This document shows positions 17,172 to 26,100 of a stretch of 52,058 bases of DNA, piece after piece; position 1 is the first letter of the stretch; each line of letters begins with the position of its first letter. Source of the DNA: Treponema sp. (GTDB lineage: Bacteria > Spirochaetota > Spirochaetia > Treponematales > Breznakiellaceae); NCBI GenBank assembly GCA_009786715.1, contig WQRN01000003.1, positions 1-52,058 on the forward strand. Reading direction: 5' to 3'. The notes beneath the pieces are model-generated. The model worked only from the letters and a program-made list of their open reading frames with translations. It was not told the DNA's origin and searched no databases. Both the position numbers and the translations under genes were made by a program.

Positions 17172-18037
17172 ATATTACACCGAAGCAACAATTTTTATTA
17201 TCAGCGCTGCTCTCTTTATTATCAATTTCGTGTACATCAATAGCTACGCAAACGTATAATTTGCAAACTCCTTTATTTAAGGAACAAAGCAGTATAAAGC
17301 TTATTTTAATTTCTGATTTGCACAATACAAAACACGGAACAAATCAGGAAAAATTAATAAATTTAGTTAAAGAAGCGCAGCCGGATCTAATCCTTATAAC
17401 AGGCGATATCACGGACGAAATTTCCTCGATTAAGGGAACCCGTATGCTTCTATCTGGTATTTCCGGTATTGCGCCGATTTATTATGTTACAGGCAATCAT
17501 GAGTATATGACAAAAAAAATAGATACTATCCGCGAAGAGCTGGCATCTTTCGGCGTGAATATTTTATCGGACACTTATGTAAAACTGGAAATTAACAAGA
17601 ATGAAATAATCATCGCCGGTATAGAAGACCCATACAAAAAGAAGTATGAAACTCAGGATTATAATCAAAGAGAAATTATGGAAGCAGAGTTCAGAGAACT
17701 GGATGGAGTTCATATATACAAGATTTTACTGGCTCACCGGCCTGAGCTAATAGAATTGTATAAACAATATTCATTCGATCTTGTGCTATCCGGCCATGCG
17801 CACGGAGGGCAGGTAATAATTCCAAACGCGATAAACGGATTATACGCGCCGCACCAGGGTTTCTTTCCAAAATACGCAGGCGGGCTTTACACACATGATG
17901 ATCTCACGCATATTGTAAGCAGGGGTCTTTCTATTAATTTTTTTCTGCCTAGAATTTTCAACTCGCCGGAACTGGTGGTGATTGTTATTGAGGCAGACAG
18001 TAATGAATATGCCATGAAAAACCGAATAACTTATTAA
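17168..18037 (+). CDS. Calcineurin-like metallophosphoesterase, lipoprotein
   Basis: A 289 aa exported phosphoesterase. The signal ends LSISC, with Cys22 as lipidation site. Metal motifs are in order: DLHN (Asp50, His52), GDITD (Asp80), GNHEY (Asn110, His111), AHRPE and GHAHGG. This is the YkuE-like set, proposed in other bacteria to act on phospholipid or nucleotide headgroups at the cell surface; the substrate here is not known. The TTG start overlaps the thioesterase stop. Confidence 0.85.
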   Translation: MNITPKQQFLLSALLSLLSISCTSIATQTYNLQTPLFKEQSSIKLILISDLHNTKHGTNQEKLINLVKEAQPDLILITGDITDEISSIKGTRMLLSGISGIAPIYYVTGNHEYMTKKIDTIREELASFGVNILSDTYVKLEINKNEIIIAGIEDPYKKKYETQDYNQREIMEAEFRELDGVHIYKILLAHRPELIELYKQYSFDLVLSGHAHGGQVIIPNAINGLYAPHQGFFPKYAGGLYTHDDLTHIVSRGLSINFFLPRIFNSPELVVIVIEADSNEYAMKNRITY

Positions 18038-18073
18038 ATAATTAAGGTTTTTCATAGCATTACCGATTTTTAC

Positions 18074-18352
18074 TTATCTCTTTCTGCCGGTTACTCTTGG
18101 TATCCCGCAGCTGATAGCGCTGTTAGTGCCAAAATCCCATTCACAAAGCTGTTTTGCCTGTTCTGCCGCCTCAGCAGCAGAAGCAGCCCATAATGTATAT
18201 GTTTTTGATCCTGTCTGATTAGTTCTTGAATTTCTATACTGAACCGTAATGGTATACTCATATTCAGTATCTTCTTCCGCAAACGCCATTCCTGAAACCA
18301 TCGCCATGAGAATCATTGCGATACCGAGAACAAAAATTCCTTTCTTGTTCAT
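18074..18352 (-). CDS. Small secreted protein, unknown function
   Basis: A 92 aa protein with a clear signal peptide ending AFA (about residue 25), a Thr/Tyr-rich middle and two cysteines (Cys69, Cys80) near the C-terminus that could form a disulfide. The ribosome site is AAAAGGAG, 8 nt from the ATG. No family recognised. It lies in a run of three tiny exported proteins on the same strand. Confidence 0.65.
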   Translation of the reverse strand: MNKKGIFVLGIAMILMAMVSGMAFAEEDTEYEYTITVQYRNSRTNQTGSKTYTLWAASAAEAAEQAKQLCEWDFGTNSAISCGIPRVTGRKR

Positions 18353-18436
18353 AATAATCTCCTTTTAATAGCATTATATAAAGCTATTAAAAAACAAATA
18401 TATCATCCCATACGGGATAATTGCAAATTAAAACAA

Positions 18437-18553
18437 CTAATCATTGCCAGCGCTAAAATGACGAATCCCTGGTTCATTAGCTTCAACATTGCAAATCGAG
18501 CATCCCGAAATAGATAAAATTATTATAATGATTAAAAAAATTATTTTACTCAT
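18437..18553 (-). CDS. Tiny predicted lipoprotein (38 aa)
   Basis: Translating the minus strand from the ATG at 18553 gives 38 residues: a hydrophobic signal, a lipobox LSISGC (Cys17) and a short tail ending in AGND. A modest AGGTG site lies 9 nt upstream. Too short for most gene finders. Its position between two other small exported proteins supports it. Function unknown. Confidence 0.5.
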   Translation of the reverse strand: MSKIIFLIIIIILSISGCSICNVEANEPGIRHFSAGND

Positions 18554-18589
18554 TACAATTTACACCTAACGAGAACTTGATTTACTAAG

Positions 18590-18775
18590 TTAATATTTTT
18601 CAATCTGATTATTAGCTGTATATTCATTGGTATCAGCAGAACTATTGTAACTGAACCACCCGCGGCCAATCCCGTATCCATAAGCAAAATCATCAAATGT
18701 TTCACAGCTCGTCAAAACAAACCCTGTTATTAGTAAAACCAGAGCCAACATCAAACCAATAAGATTTTTTTTCAT
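18590..18775 (-). CDS. Small predicted lipoprotein
   Basis: A 61 aa protein with a lipoprotein signal ending LTSC (Cys24), then a short Tyr/Gly/Phe-rich and Asn-rich tail. AAAGGAG precedes the ATG by 8 nt. No family recognised. It is first in the run of three small exported proteins (18775 down to 18074), which may be transcribed together. Confidence 0.65.
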   Translation of the reverse strand: MKKNLIGLMLALVLLITGFVLTSCETFDDFAYGYGIGRGWFSYNSSADTNEYTANNQIEKY

Positions 18776-18831
18776 ACGAAAACTCCTTTAACGTCTTAAT
18801 TTCCCAAGACATTAATTAAATTATCCTGCCC

Positions 18832-19041
18832 TTAAGGACAGGTTTTACGCTCTATTGAGCATTTATAAAAAGCCGGTTTTACTGATTTGTAATTGTCCGG
18901 CGTTTTTACCTGTTGTTTTCCCTTACTAACACCCTGCGCATGCACCAAACCATCAACAAGACCTAATATATATTGCTGGTTTACCTCTGTAAGTTCCGAG
19001 AAAAAACATCGTAAATATAACAACTTCGTTTCATCACACAT
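18832..19041 (-). CDS. Small protein divergent from an XRE regulator
   Basis: A 69 aa soluble protein with five cysteines and the phrase ENQQYILGL-like (EVNQQYILGLVDGLVHAQG), which resembles tails of XRE-type regulators. No DNA-binding helix-turn-helix is visible within it. A minus-strand promoter, TTGACA (19089-19084), 17 nt, CATTAT (19066-19061), lies upstream and is threaded by four AGCAT/ATGCT half-sites. It may be a partner of the divergent regulator; this is inference. Confidence 0.5.
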   Translation of the reverse strand: MCDETKLLYLRCFFSELTEVNQQYILGLVDGLVHAQGVSKGKQQVKTPDNYKSVKPAFYKCSIERKTCP

Positions 19042-19042
19042 A

Positions 19043-19082
19043 ATGCTTCAATACAAGCATATAATGCTATAAATATGAGCAT
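19043..19082. promoter_or_regulatory. Array of four AGCAT/ATGCT half-sites
   Basis: ATGCT 19043-19047, AGCAT 19056-19060, ATGCT 19064-19068, AGCAT 19078-19082. They flank the -10 box of the minus-strand gene and lie upstream of the XRE gene at 19181. Confidence 0.5.
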
Positions 19083-19180
19083 ATGTCAAGCTATTTTTAT
19101 ATACAAATTACTAAAAAATTGAAGATTTTTGCTTGATAAGTGAGCAAACAAATAATAAAATAAAACAGCAATAAAATTAT

Positions 19181-19522
19181 ATGACAATAAATGGAAGAAT
19201 TATTGAATTAAGACATGCATTAAAATTATCTCAAAGAGCTTTTGCGAAGGCAATTTATGTCTCTAACGGATATCTGGCGGGAATTGAGCTAGGTCACAAT
19301 GAAGTAAAAGACCGCCTTGTCTACTTAATTTCTAATACATTTTCTGTTAATAAACACTGGCTGCTTACAGGCGAAGGGCGTATGTTTAACAGCACCTCAG
19401 AGGAAAAACTGGAGAAAGTAACCAGCCTTTTTAAGGAGTTATACCCTGAATATCAGGATTTTGTACTTAGACAAATAGATGAGCTTATCGAGCTGCAGAA
19501 TGTTCGGCATGAAAAACCTTGA
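19181..19522 (+). CDS. XRE-family helix-turn-helix regulator
   Basis: A 113 aa protein with an N-terminal HTH (about 5-62: LSQRAFAKAIYVSNGYLAGIE region) and the phage-repressor-like phrase NKHWLLTGEG at 66-75. The C-terminus is a helix with Lys/Glu. Such proteins bind short inverted repeats; the AGCAT/ATGCT array at 19043-19082 is the natural candidate. It ends near a hairpin facing ddl. No ribosome site precedes its ATG. Confidence 0.8.
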   Translation: MTINGRIIELRHALKLSQRAFAKAIYVSNGYLAGIELGHNEVKDRLVYLISNTFSVNKHWLLTGEGRMFNSTSEEKLEKVTSLFKELYPEYQDFVLRQIDELIELQNVRHEKP

Positions 19523-19532
19523 TTCCAAACTA

Positions 19533-19554
19533 TTAAAGACACGCTTGTCTTTAA
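19533..19554. terminator. Hairpin between convergent XRE and ddl genes
   Basis: TTAAAGACA / TGTCTTTAA, a perfect 9-bp stem with loop CGCT. No U-run follows, so termination is uncertain. Confidence 0.35.
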
Positions 19555-19560
19555 CTATGC

Positions 19561-20544
19561 TCACACAAAGCTTGTCTTCAGATTCCGCTCTTTTTCAAAA
19601 CGGCTGATTGCCAATTCAATGAGGCGCGTTATTAGTTCCGTGTATGAAACGCCGCAGGCTTCCCACATTTTGGGATACATGCTGATCTTTGTAAAACCGG
19701 GCATTGTGTTTATTTCGTTTACAATAATTTCGTATGGCTGCGAGGCAGAGGCGTTGGGTTTCAAGAAAAAGTCTACGCGCGAAAGTCCTTCGCAGCATAG
19801 TGTTTGGAATACTTCCACTGCAAGTTTTTGAACGCGTTTTGTTGTGTCTTCGTCGAGTTTCGCAGGGATCTGCAACGAGGCGCCTTTATCGTCAACGTAC
19901 TTTGCGTTGTATGAATAAAAGTCATGGGCAGGGATAATTTCACCGGGTAAAGACGCGGAGGGCTCTTCGTTTCCAAGCACAGCGCATTCAATTTCGCGCC
20001 CGGGTATAAATTCTTCTATGATGATTTTTGTATCATATTGAAAAGCGTCATTAACCGCGGCGGCGTATTCTTCTTCACTGCGGACTTTGCTGATTCCGAC
20101 AGAAGAGCCCATGTTCGCGGGTTTGATAAAAAAAGGGGAGCCTACTGCGGCTTCTATTTCTGCAAAAGACAGCGGTTTTTCGTGGTTTTTAAAAGATAAA
20201 AATTTTCCGATGGGTATTGCGGCATCACGAAGAAGCCGTTTCATTATTACCTTGTCCATGCCGACGGCAGAACCAAGCACCCCGGGACCAACGTATGGAA
20301 CGTCAGCCAATTTTAAGAAACCTTGAATAGTGCCGTCTTCGCCGAATGGGCCGTGAAGGATTGGAAAAATAACGTCAAATTGAAATACATCCGTTACCTG
20401 CCACTTCCCTGTTTTATCGATCATTACAAGCACGGGGTCGAATTTATCCTTGTCTATCGCATCGTAAACATTTTTTGCGGACAGCAGCGAGATTTCATGT
20501 TCTGCGGATTTGCCGCCGAAAAGTATGCCGACTTTCTTCTTCAT
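19561..20544 (-). CDS. ddl: D-alanine--D-alanine ligase
   Basis: ATP-grasp ligase that makes D-Ala-D-Ala for peptidoglycan. The 327 aa protein shows the N-terminal [14 protein letters not shown], the [16 protein letters not shown]-binding stretch, [15 protein letters not shown] and the C-terminal EINTMPGFT with metal ligands. The ATG at 20544 sits 6 nt after AAGGA; a TTG one codon upstream is less likely. It follows the rhomboid gene on the same strand. Length and motifs are normal. Confidence 0.95.
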   Translation of the reverse strand: MKKKVGILFGGKSAEHEISLLSAKNVYDAIDKDKFDPVLVMIDKTGKWQVTDVFQFDVIFPILHGPFGEDGTIQGFLKLADVPYVGPGVLGSAVGMDKVIMKRLLRDAAIPIGKFLSFKNHEKPLSFAEIEAAVGSPFFIKPANMGSSVGISKVRSEEEYAAAVNDAFQYDTKIIIEEFIPGREIECAVLGNEEPSASLPGEIIPAHDFYSYNAKYVDDKGASLQIPAKLDEDTTKRVQKLAVEVFQTLCCEGLSRVDFFLKPNASASQPYEIIVNEINTMPGFTKISMYPKMWEACGVSYTELITRLIELAISRFEKERNLKTSFV

Positions 20545-20557
20545 CAAATTATCCTTA

Positions 20558-21199
20558 TCAGCGCCCTGTAAGACGACGCCAGGGATTTACGCCGAAACGC
20601 ACAACGAAATAAATCCAAGCGAAGGCAAAACCTGCAAGGTGGGTAAGATGCGCGACATTGCCGCCTCTCCCGGAAATAACAAAAAATAAAGATAGCACTG
20701 TGAAACCAAGCACCATCACAGGCGCGCGCAGGGGAAGTATACCCCAAATATAAATAATTGAACCCGGAAAGAGGATCGCGAACGCAAGCTGTACCGCGTA
20801 TAATGCCCCGGAAGCGCCCATCAGAGCGACAACATAATTACCGGTAAAAAAATACACAGCAAAGGAAAAAATCCCGGCAAGCATTCCTGTTAGAATATAA
20901 AAAAGAAGGAATTCTTTGCTGCCCATCTGCCTTTCAACCTGAACTCCAAAGATAAAAAGACCAAGCATATTAAAAAGAATATGACTGACGCTGCCGTGCA
21001 TAAACATATAGGTAATAAAAGTCCAAACCCATCCTTTATCGATGATTAACGCCGGAATCATCGATAGGTACACCGTCATCATATACCTGACATTTGAGCC
21101 AAGAAGCTGAGCAGCCGCGAAAACAAGTACATTTATACCGATAAGCCAATACACCAGATTGTAATTAGCATACCGAAACGGACGTTTTATTATGTTCAT
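20558..21199 (-). CDS. Rhomboid-family intramembrane serine protease
   Basis: A 213 aa six-helix membrane protein. The catalytic Ser130 is in GASGALYA and His187 is in HLTHLAG; Asn77 of HILFN matches the oxyanion-hole asparagine. It cleaves membrane segments of unknown substrates. The predicted promoter (21223-21250) lies inside the tail of dus, so rhomboid and ddl probably form their own unit. No Shine-Dalgarno is visible. Confidence 0.9.
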   Translation of the reverse strand: MNIIKRPFRYANYNLVYWLIGINVLVFAAAQLLGSNVRYMMTVYLSMIPALIIDKGWVWTFITYMFMHGSVSHILFNMLGLFIFGVQVERQMGSKEFLLFYILTGMLAGIFSFAVYFFTGNYVVALMGASGALYAVQLAFAILFPGSIIYIWGILPLRAPVMVLGFTVLSLFFVISGRGGNVAHLTHLAGFAFAWIYFVVRFGVNPWRRLTGR

Positions 21200-21222
21200 C
21201 TATTTGAGAATAAAGAAAATTT

Positions 21223-21250
21223 ATTATATGGTCAACATTACTAATGTAAA
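21223..21250 (-). promoter_or_regulatory. Predicted promoter of rhomboid-ddl
   Basis: Minus strand TTTACA (21250-21245), 16 nt, TATAAT (21228-21223). It overlaps the last codons of dus. Confidence 0.5.
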
Positions 21251-22263
21251 TATAGCTGAACAATCTGCCGGTATTCTTCTATTGTTTCCGCGTGAACCGC
21301 TTTGCCGCGCAAAGCGGCGCCTCCGATAACGCCTTTGGTGTAGGCGCAAAATTGTTTGCGCATTTCAAGACAGGCTGTCCTTTCGCCGATATCCGCCGAA
21401 AGCATTTCAAGATGGCGCATAGCGGCGGCTATCCGCGCGGAAAACGAAGACTGCTCCCAACTGCCTGTTTCCAGTAATGAACGCGCTGCGGAAAAAATAA
21501 AAGGGTTTCCCATCGCGCCGCGCGCAAACATAACAGCCGCGCAGCCTGTTTCCCTCAGCATTGCCTGAGCGTCTTCGGGCGCATAAAGATCGCCTGAACC
21601 CGTTACAGGAACTTTCAAACTTGCAGCCAGCTCAGCAATGTGCGCCCAATTACTTTTACCGCCGTAATTTTGCGCGCGTGTGCGAGGGTGCAAACTAACC
21701 ATTTGCGCGCCTGCTTCAACAGCTATCTTCGCGCATTCCATGTAATTTAACGAAGACGAATCCCATCCCGAACGGATTTTAATCGTAACGGGAACGCCGC
21801 CTAAACTTTCGCGCGAAGCGCGGACAGCGGCCTCCACTATCTTTCCCAAGTTAGCCGGATTTTTCATAAGCGCAGACCCTGCTCCGTTCTTTACAACTTT
21901 GGGAACAGGGCAGCCGGCATTAATATCGATTGCTTCCGGCGAAAGAGGCGCCAGCAAACAAGCCGCTTTGTAAATCGATTCGCTCTCTCCGCCGAAAAGC
22001 TGGATAGCGTAGAGTTTTTCTTTTTCACCTCGCTTAACAAGGTTAATCGAAGAAACATTCGATTCACCTGCCAAAGCGCCTCCAAGCCCGTAACGGCTTA
22101 AGTTGCGGTATAACGCTTCGGCGGAGACTAATTCTGTAAAAGCAAAGTTCGCGCCATTCTCAGCGCAGATGGAACGAAAAGCGCGATCGGTGTATCCGGC
22201 TACAGGCGCAAGAAAGAGATTGCCGGGTATTTCGAGAGATCCAATTTTAACAGGATGATACAT
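21241..22263 (-). CDS. dus: tRNA-dihydrouridine synthase
   Basis: Flavin enzyme that reduces uridine to dihydrouridine in tRNA D-loops. The 340 aa protein shows LAPVAGYTDRAFR at the start, NAGCPVPKVVKNGAGSALM (catalytic Cys in GCP), KIRSGWD, LHPRTRAQNY and the flavin phosphate site around GSGDLYAPEDA. It follows tatD by 14 nt, a common pairing of genes. A TAAAAT box lies 7 nt before its ATG and no ribosome site is seen, so it might also start its own leaderless transcript. Confidence 0.93.
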   Translation of the reverse strand: MYHPVKIGSLEIPGNLFLAPVAGYTDRAFRSICAENGANFAFTELVSAEALYRNLSRYGLGGALAGESNVSSINLVKRGEKEKLYAIQLFGGESESIYKAACLLAPLSPEAIDINAGCPVPKVVKNGAGSALMKNPANLGKIVEAAVRASRESLGGVPVTIKIRSGWDSSSLNYMECAKIAVEAGAQMVSLHPRTRAQNYGGKSNWAHIAELAASLKVPVTGSGDLYAPEDAQAMLRETGCAAVMFARGAMGNPFIFSAARSLLETGSWEQSSFSARIAAAMRHLEMLSADIGERTACLEMRKQFCAYTKGVIGGAALRGKAVHAETIEEYRQIVQLYLH

Positions 22264-22277
22264 GGTAAAAATTTTAG

Positions 22278-23054
22278 CTATTCATTCGGCAGCCCGAAAA
22301 ACTTGCACGAGTTCTCCCATAGTTGAGACGTAAGTTCCTCTTCGTCCATGTCCAGCATGTTCGCCATGTAACGGGCTGTAAGAGGCAGATACTTGGGCAT
22401 GTTTCTTTTGCCGCGGTAATCGGCGGGCACCATGAAGGGGCTTTCCGATTCGATCAATATTTTATCGACAGGGAGAACAGAAAGTGTCTCGTGAAGATTT
22501 TTTGCGTTCTTGTATGTAAGGTTTCCGGCAAAGGAAAAGTAAATGTTAAGGTCGAGGGCTTTTTCGGCGTAAGCCGCGTCTTCGGAATAGCAATGAAACA
22601 CGCCGCCGCGCGGAGGCAGGCGGTCGCGGAGGATATCAAGCACGTCATGACCCGCGTCGCGGTTGTGAATAATAACAGGCAGGTTGAGTTTTGACGCTAG
22701 ATCAAGCTGGGTAATGAAGAGCTCTATTTGGGATTTTTTATCGCCGAATTTACGGTAGTAATCGAGACCGATCTCTCCGATAGCGACAACCCTTGGATAC
22801 TGAACACTCTGTTCAATATTGGCAAACCAGTCTTTTCCGGGGTTTTGCACCTCGGAAGGACTCACACCCACGGCATGATAAACATTTACCGCAGATTTCA
22901 GGTTTTCATAAACCTGTCCGAAGTCGTGAAGACTATTGCAGATCGAGACAATTCTATTTACAGAGGCCTGTCTGGCTTCCTGTATAACTATCAACTGCTC
23001 GATAGGGTCTTCAACAATAAGGCCCAAATGGGCATGAGTATCAAAATATTGCAT
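22278..23054 (-). CDS. tatD: TatD-family metal-dependent hydrolase
   Basis: A 258 aa TIM-barrel deoxyribonuclease-type hydrolase. DTHAHL (His7, His9), GEIGLDYY, HNRDA and HCYSED are present. Two positions differ from the usual pattern: the GIHP histidine reads GVSPSE, and the last metal-binding TDSP reads SESPF (Asp to Glu). The ATG at 23054 is chosen over a TTG upstream because GGATAAAG precedes it. Activity is thus less certain than the family assignment. Confidence 0.85.
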   Translation of the reverse strand: MQYFDTHAHLGLIVEDPIEQLIVIQEARQASVNRIVSICNSLHDFGQVYENLKSAVNVYHAVGVSPSEVQNPGKDWFANIEQSVQYPRVVAIGEIGLDYYRKFGDKKSQIELFITQLDLASKLNLPVIIHNRDAGHDVLDILRDRLPPRGGVFHCYSEDAAYAEKALDLNIYFSFAGNLTYKNAKNLHETLSVLPVDKILIESESPFMVPADYRGKRNMPKYLPLTARYMANMLDMDEEELTSQLWENSCKFFGLPNE

Positions 23055-23158
23055 AGCTTTATCCAAAAGGTATGAATTTAGAAGTTTACCAAACTGGTAT
23101 CCTTCATTCTAGCATAGAAGACCCAAATCGTCAATAAAAATATTAATAAATAAATTGA

Positions 23159-26100
23159 TTATTGCAGTCCGCCGAAGGGCGCCAATTCTTCCCATTTGGA
23201 TGGTTCAAGGACATCTCTGTCGATTCTGACAAAAATCTGAGGTTTGTAACCGCTGTTTGGGCGAAGGGCGTTATTTGCGTTCAGGTAGCCAAGGTTGATG
23301 CTTGGAGCTCCCGGACTGTCGGTAAGGCGCATTCTGGTCATTGTTTGGGGATTACGCGTGATTGCGCTCCATGCGCCTGAGGATTCGGCGTACATGGTCA
23401 TCGCTCTGGAGCGGTATTCACGGTTACCGGTTTGATCGGCAAGCGCTTCGTTTACAACGCCGGCATTGTTCCGAGCCATCATCAAGCGTTCGCCGACTTC
23501 CAGGAACTGGGCATTATCATTGGGCATAAGCACAGGCAGCCTTACGCGCTGGACTTCCAGCGTGTCGAGGAGGCGGTTGTAATATCCATTGGCTGCAAAA
23601 TAGTCGCCGCGGTTAAAAGCAGCGTTTCCAAGAGCATAGAGAAGCCGCCTGTTCAGAGGTAAATCTTTGGACGCTTTGAACAGGTATTCAAGAGCGTTTC
23701 TCCAGTCTTCACGCTGGTAATATGCCGCTCCCATGCGGTATTGAATTTCCGGCGGCGAGTAGCCGTATCTTTCGGCAAGATGATAATTTCTGAGAGCGGC
23801 TTCCATGTTTCCGGATTTTACAAAGTATTCAAGATCTCCGCGCAGAGAGTACATCTGCCCAAGCTGTGGGCTTGCCGGAGTCAAATTTCTATTGAGGAAA
23901 TCTTCGAAAAGCTCGATTCCCTTTACCAGCTGTTCATCGGCCGGGAAGAATTCGCGGTTATTGATGAGCAGGTTTGCATAACGGTAATGGGTGTCCGCGC
24001 GGTAAAGTCTGCGGCGCACAGATTCCTGCTTTGCCAAATCGAAAGCGCGTATTGAGTTTTCTAAGGTTAAACGCTCTTCGTAGGTATTATTTAAATTATT
24101 ATAATAACGGGCAAGATGATAATGCGCTTCCGGCAGATAAGGATCTTCTCCGATTGCCTGCAGGAGCATGGCGCGTACGCTTGCGATACTTTCCACGTAT
24201 GGGTTCGGCACGCCGGTTGGTTTTTCCAGCTGCTTGTCTAAAAGATAACCGGCAAGCTCTGTAAGAGACGGAGGCGAAAGATGGCGGCGTTTGGGATCAT
24301 TTTCAAACCACACTCTTAATTGAAGCACTTCTTTAAGATTGTCCGTGCGGATAAAGTATGTCATCATCCTTTCGACGACAGGCGGCAGCCAGCCGTATTT
24401 TTCCAAAAGCCTTGCGTAAGAGAAACGGGCGTCTTCGTATCTGTCATAAAATCTGGACGGATCTGAATCAGCCCATGCCATAAAGTTATCGCCTGCGGCA
24501 AGAAGTCCTTCAAAGTCATCGGGCTTATAATCCAGAAGCTCCCGCTGAAGCAGTTTATTCGCCTTGTCGTAGTTCATTAAATAATAGGTGTTCAAATTCG
24601 CATAATCCAGAACGCCTTTTTTATCGCGGGGATAATATCTTAAAAGTTCATCGTATTTATTTTCCGCAAGCATATAACGGCGTTGATCTCTGAACGCCTC
24701 GGCATAAGAGTAAAACCATTTTTTCTTGCGATGCATAGTAAAAGCGTCATGGAATAATTCATTTGCCCGCTGATACTCTCCGGCGGGAATACGTTCATAT
24801 CCGCGCTTATAAATAGATTCCGCTTTAAGAGGCGTGTAAATAAATTTATAGCTAAGATAAAAAACAGAAGCCGCGAGCACAGCGACGAAAGCGACAATTT
24901 TTAAAACGGGAAGGAAATTATGAACAAAGATATACGCGAAACTTGACTGCTCGGCTTCAAAAGCGGCTCCCGTGCCTTTTTCGAAACTTCTGGGAATGAT
25001 AATCGGTTTTCCGGTTATTGATTCCGCATGAGCGGCGGTTTCCTTTACGGAAGCGCCGTTTACAAGAAGGCGTATCAGTTTTGACAATTGCAGAGGCTCA
25101 ATAACCTGCTCGGCGATTATTTCTTCGCAGGTAATTCTTAGATTAAGCGGATATGATGAAAGCGTTCGAAGAAGATTATCAAGTTCTTCCTGATTAAGAG
25201 AAATTTCTTCGATTTCATCATCTGCGGCGGGAACATCTGCGGCTTTTTCTTTTTTTCTTCCGAACAAGCCTTTTTTGGGCGGAGGCGCTTTCAGCGCTGC
25301 CGGCGCGGACTTGCTTAAAATATCATCAAGACCATCAAGATCAAAATCATCACTGCCAAAACTTGTGTTTGAAACGCCGGCATCGTGCGATTCAGCTTCA
25401 TGTTCCGTTTCTCCGCTCAATTCAATTGAATCTGATTCAAAATCGGAACTTAAATCTCCTCCAAAATCAATTGAGGCAGAAGTATCGTCCCCTGTTCCAA
25501 GCAAAGAGTCATCCGCGAATGGATCACCGGCGGCGGAAAAATCCGTATCCGGCAGAGGAGAATCAAAATCGGAATCTAAAGCAGAGCTGTCATCACCGCC
25601 GTCGTCAGGAAAATCCATGTCGGGAAGCGCAAAGTCATCACCTGTGCTTTCGTCTTGATCATTTGTGATTTCACCGCCAAGATCAATGTTATCATCGGCA
25701 GCTCCGATTTCAGCAGTTTCATCGCCGGGCGCGGCATCCGCGAATGCGTCATCTGCAAATGACTCGTCAAGCAGTGATTCATCATCGGAGAGTATTTCCG
25801 CGGATGCGTTATCCGCCGGTAATTCATCCGCAAAAGCGGAATCCGGCTCTATATTAAAATCGTCGGTATCGGCGGCAAGCTCTTCGGAGTGAGGGCTTTC
25901 GCCTCCCAAGTCTATGCCTCCAATGTCCTCTTCTTCATCTTCATCAGCGAAACCTAAATCTTCTCCGCCAAGATCAGCCATATCGAAATCTTCAACAGGC
26001 GTATCGCCGGTTCCGGCATCGTCACCGCCGAGAGACGACATATCGAATTCTTCAACGGGAGCCTCATCGGTTCCGGTATCATCACCGCCGAGAGATGACA

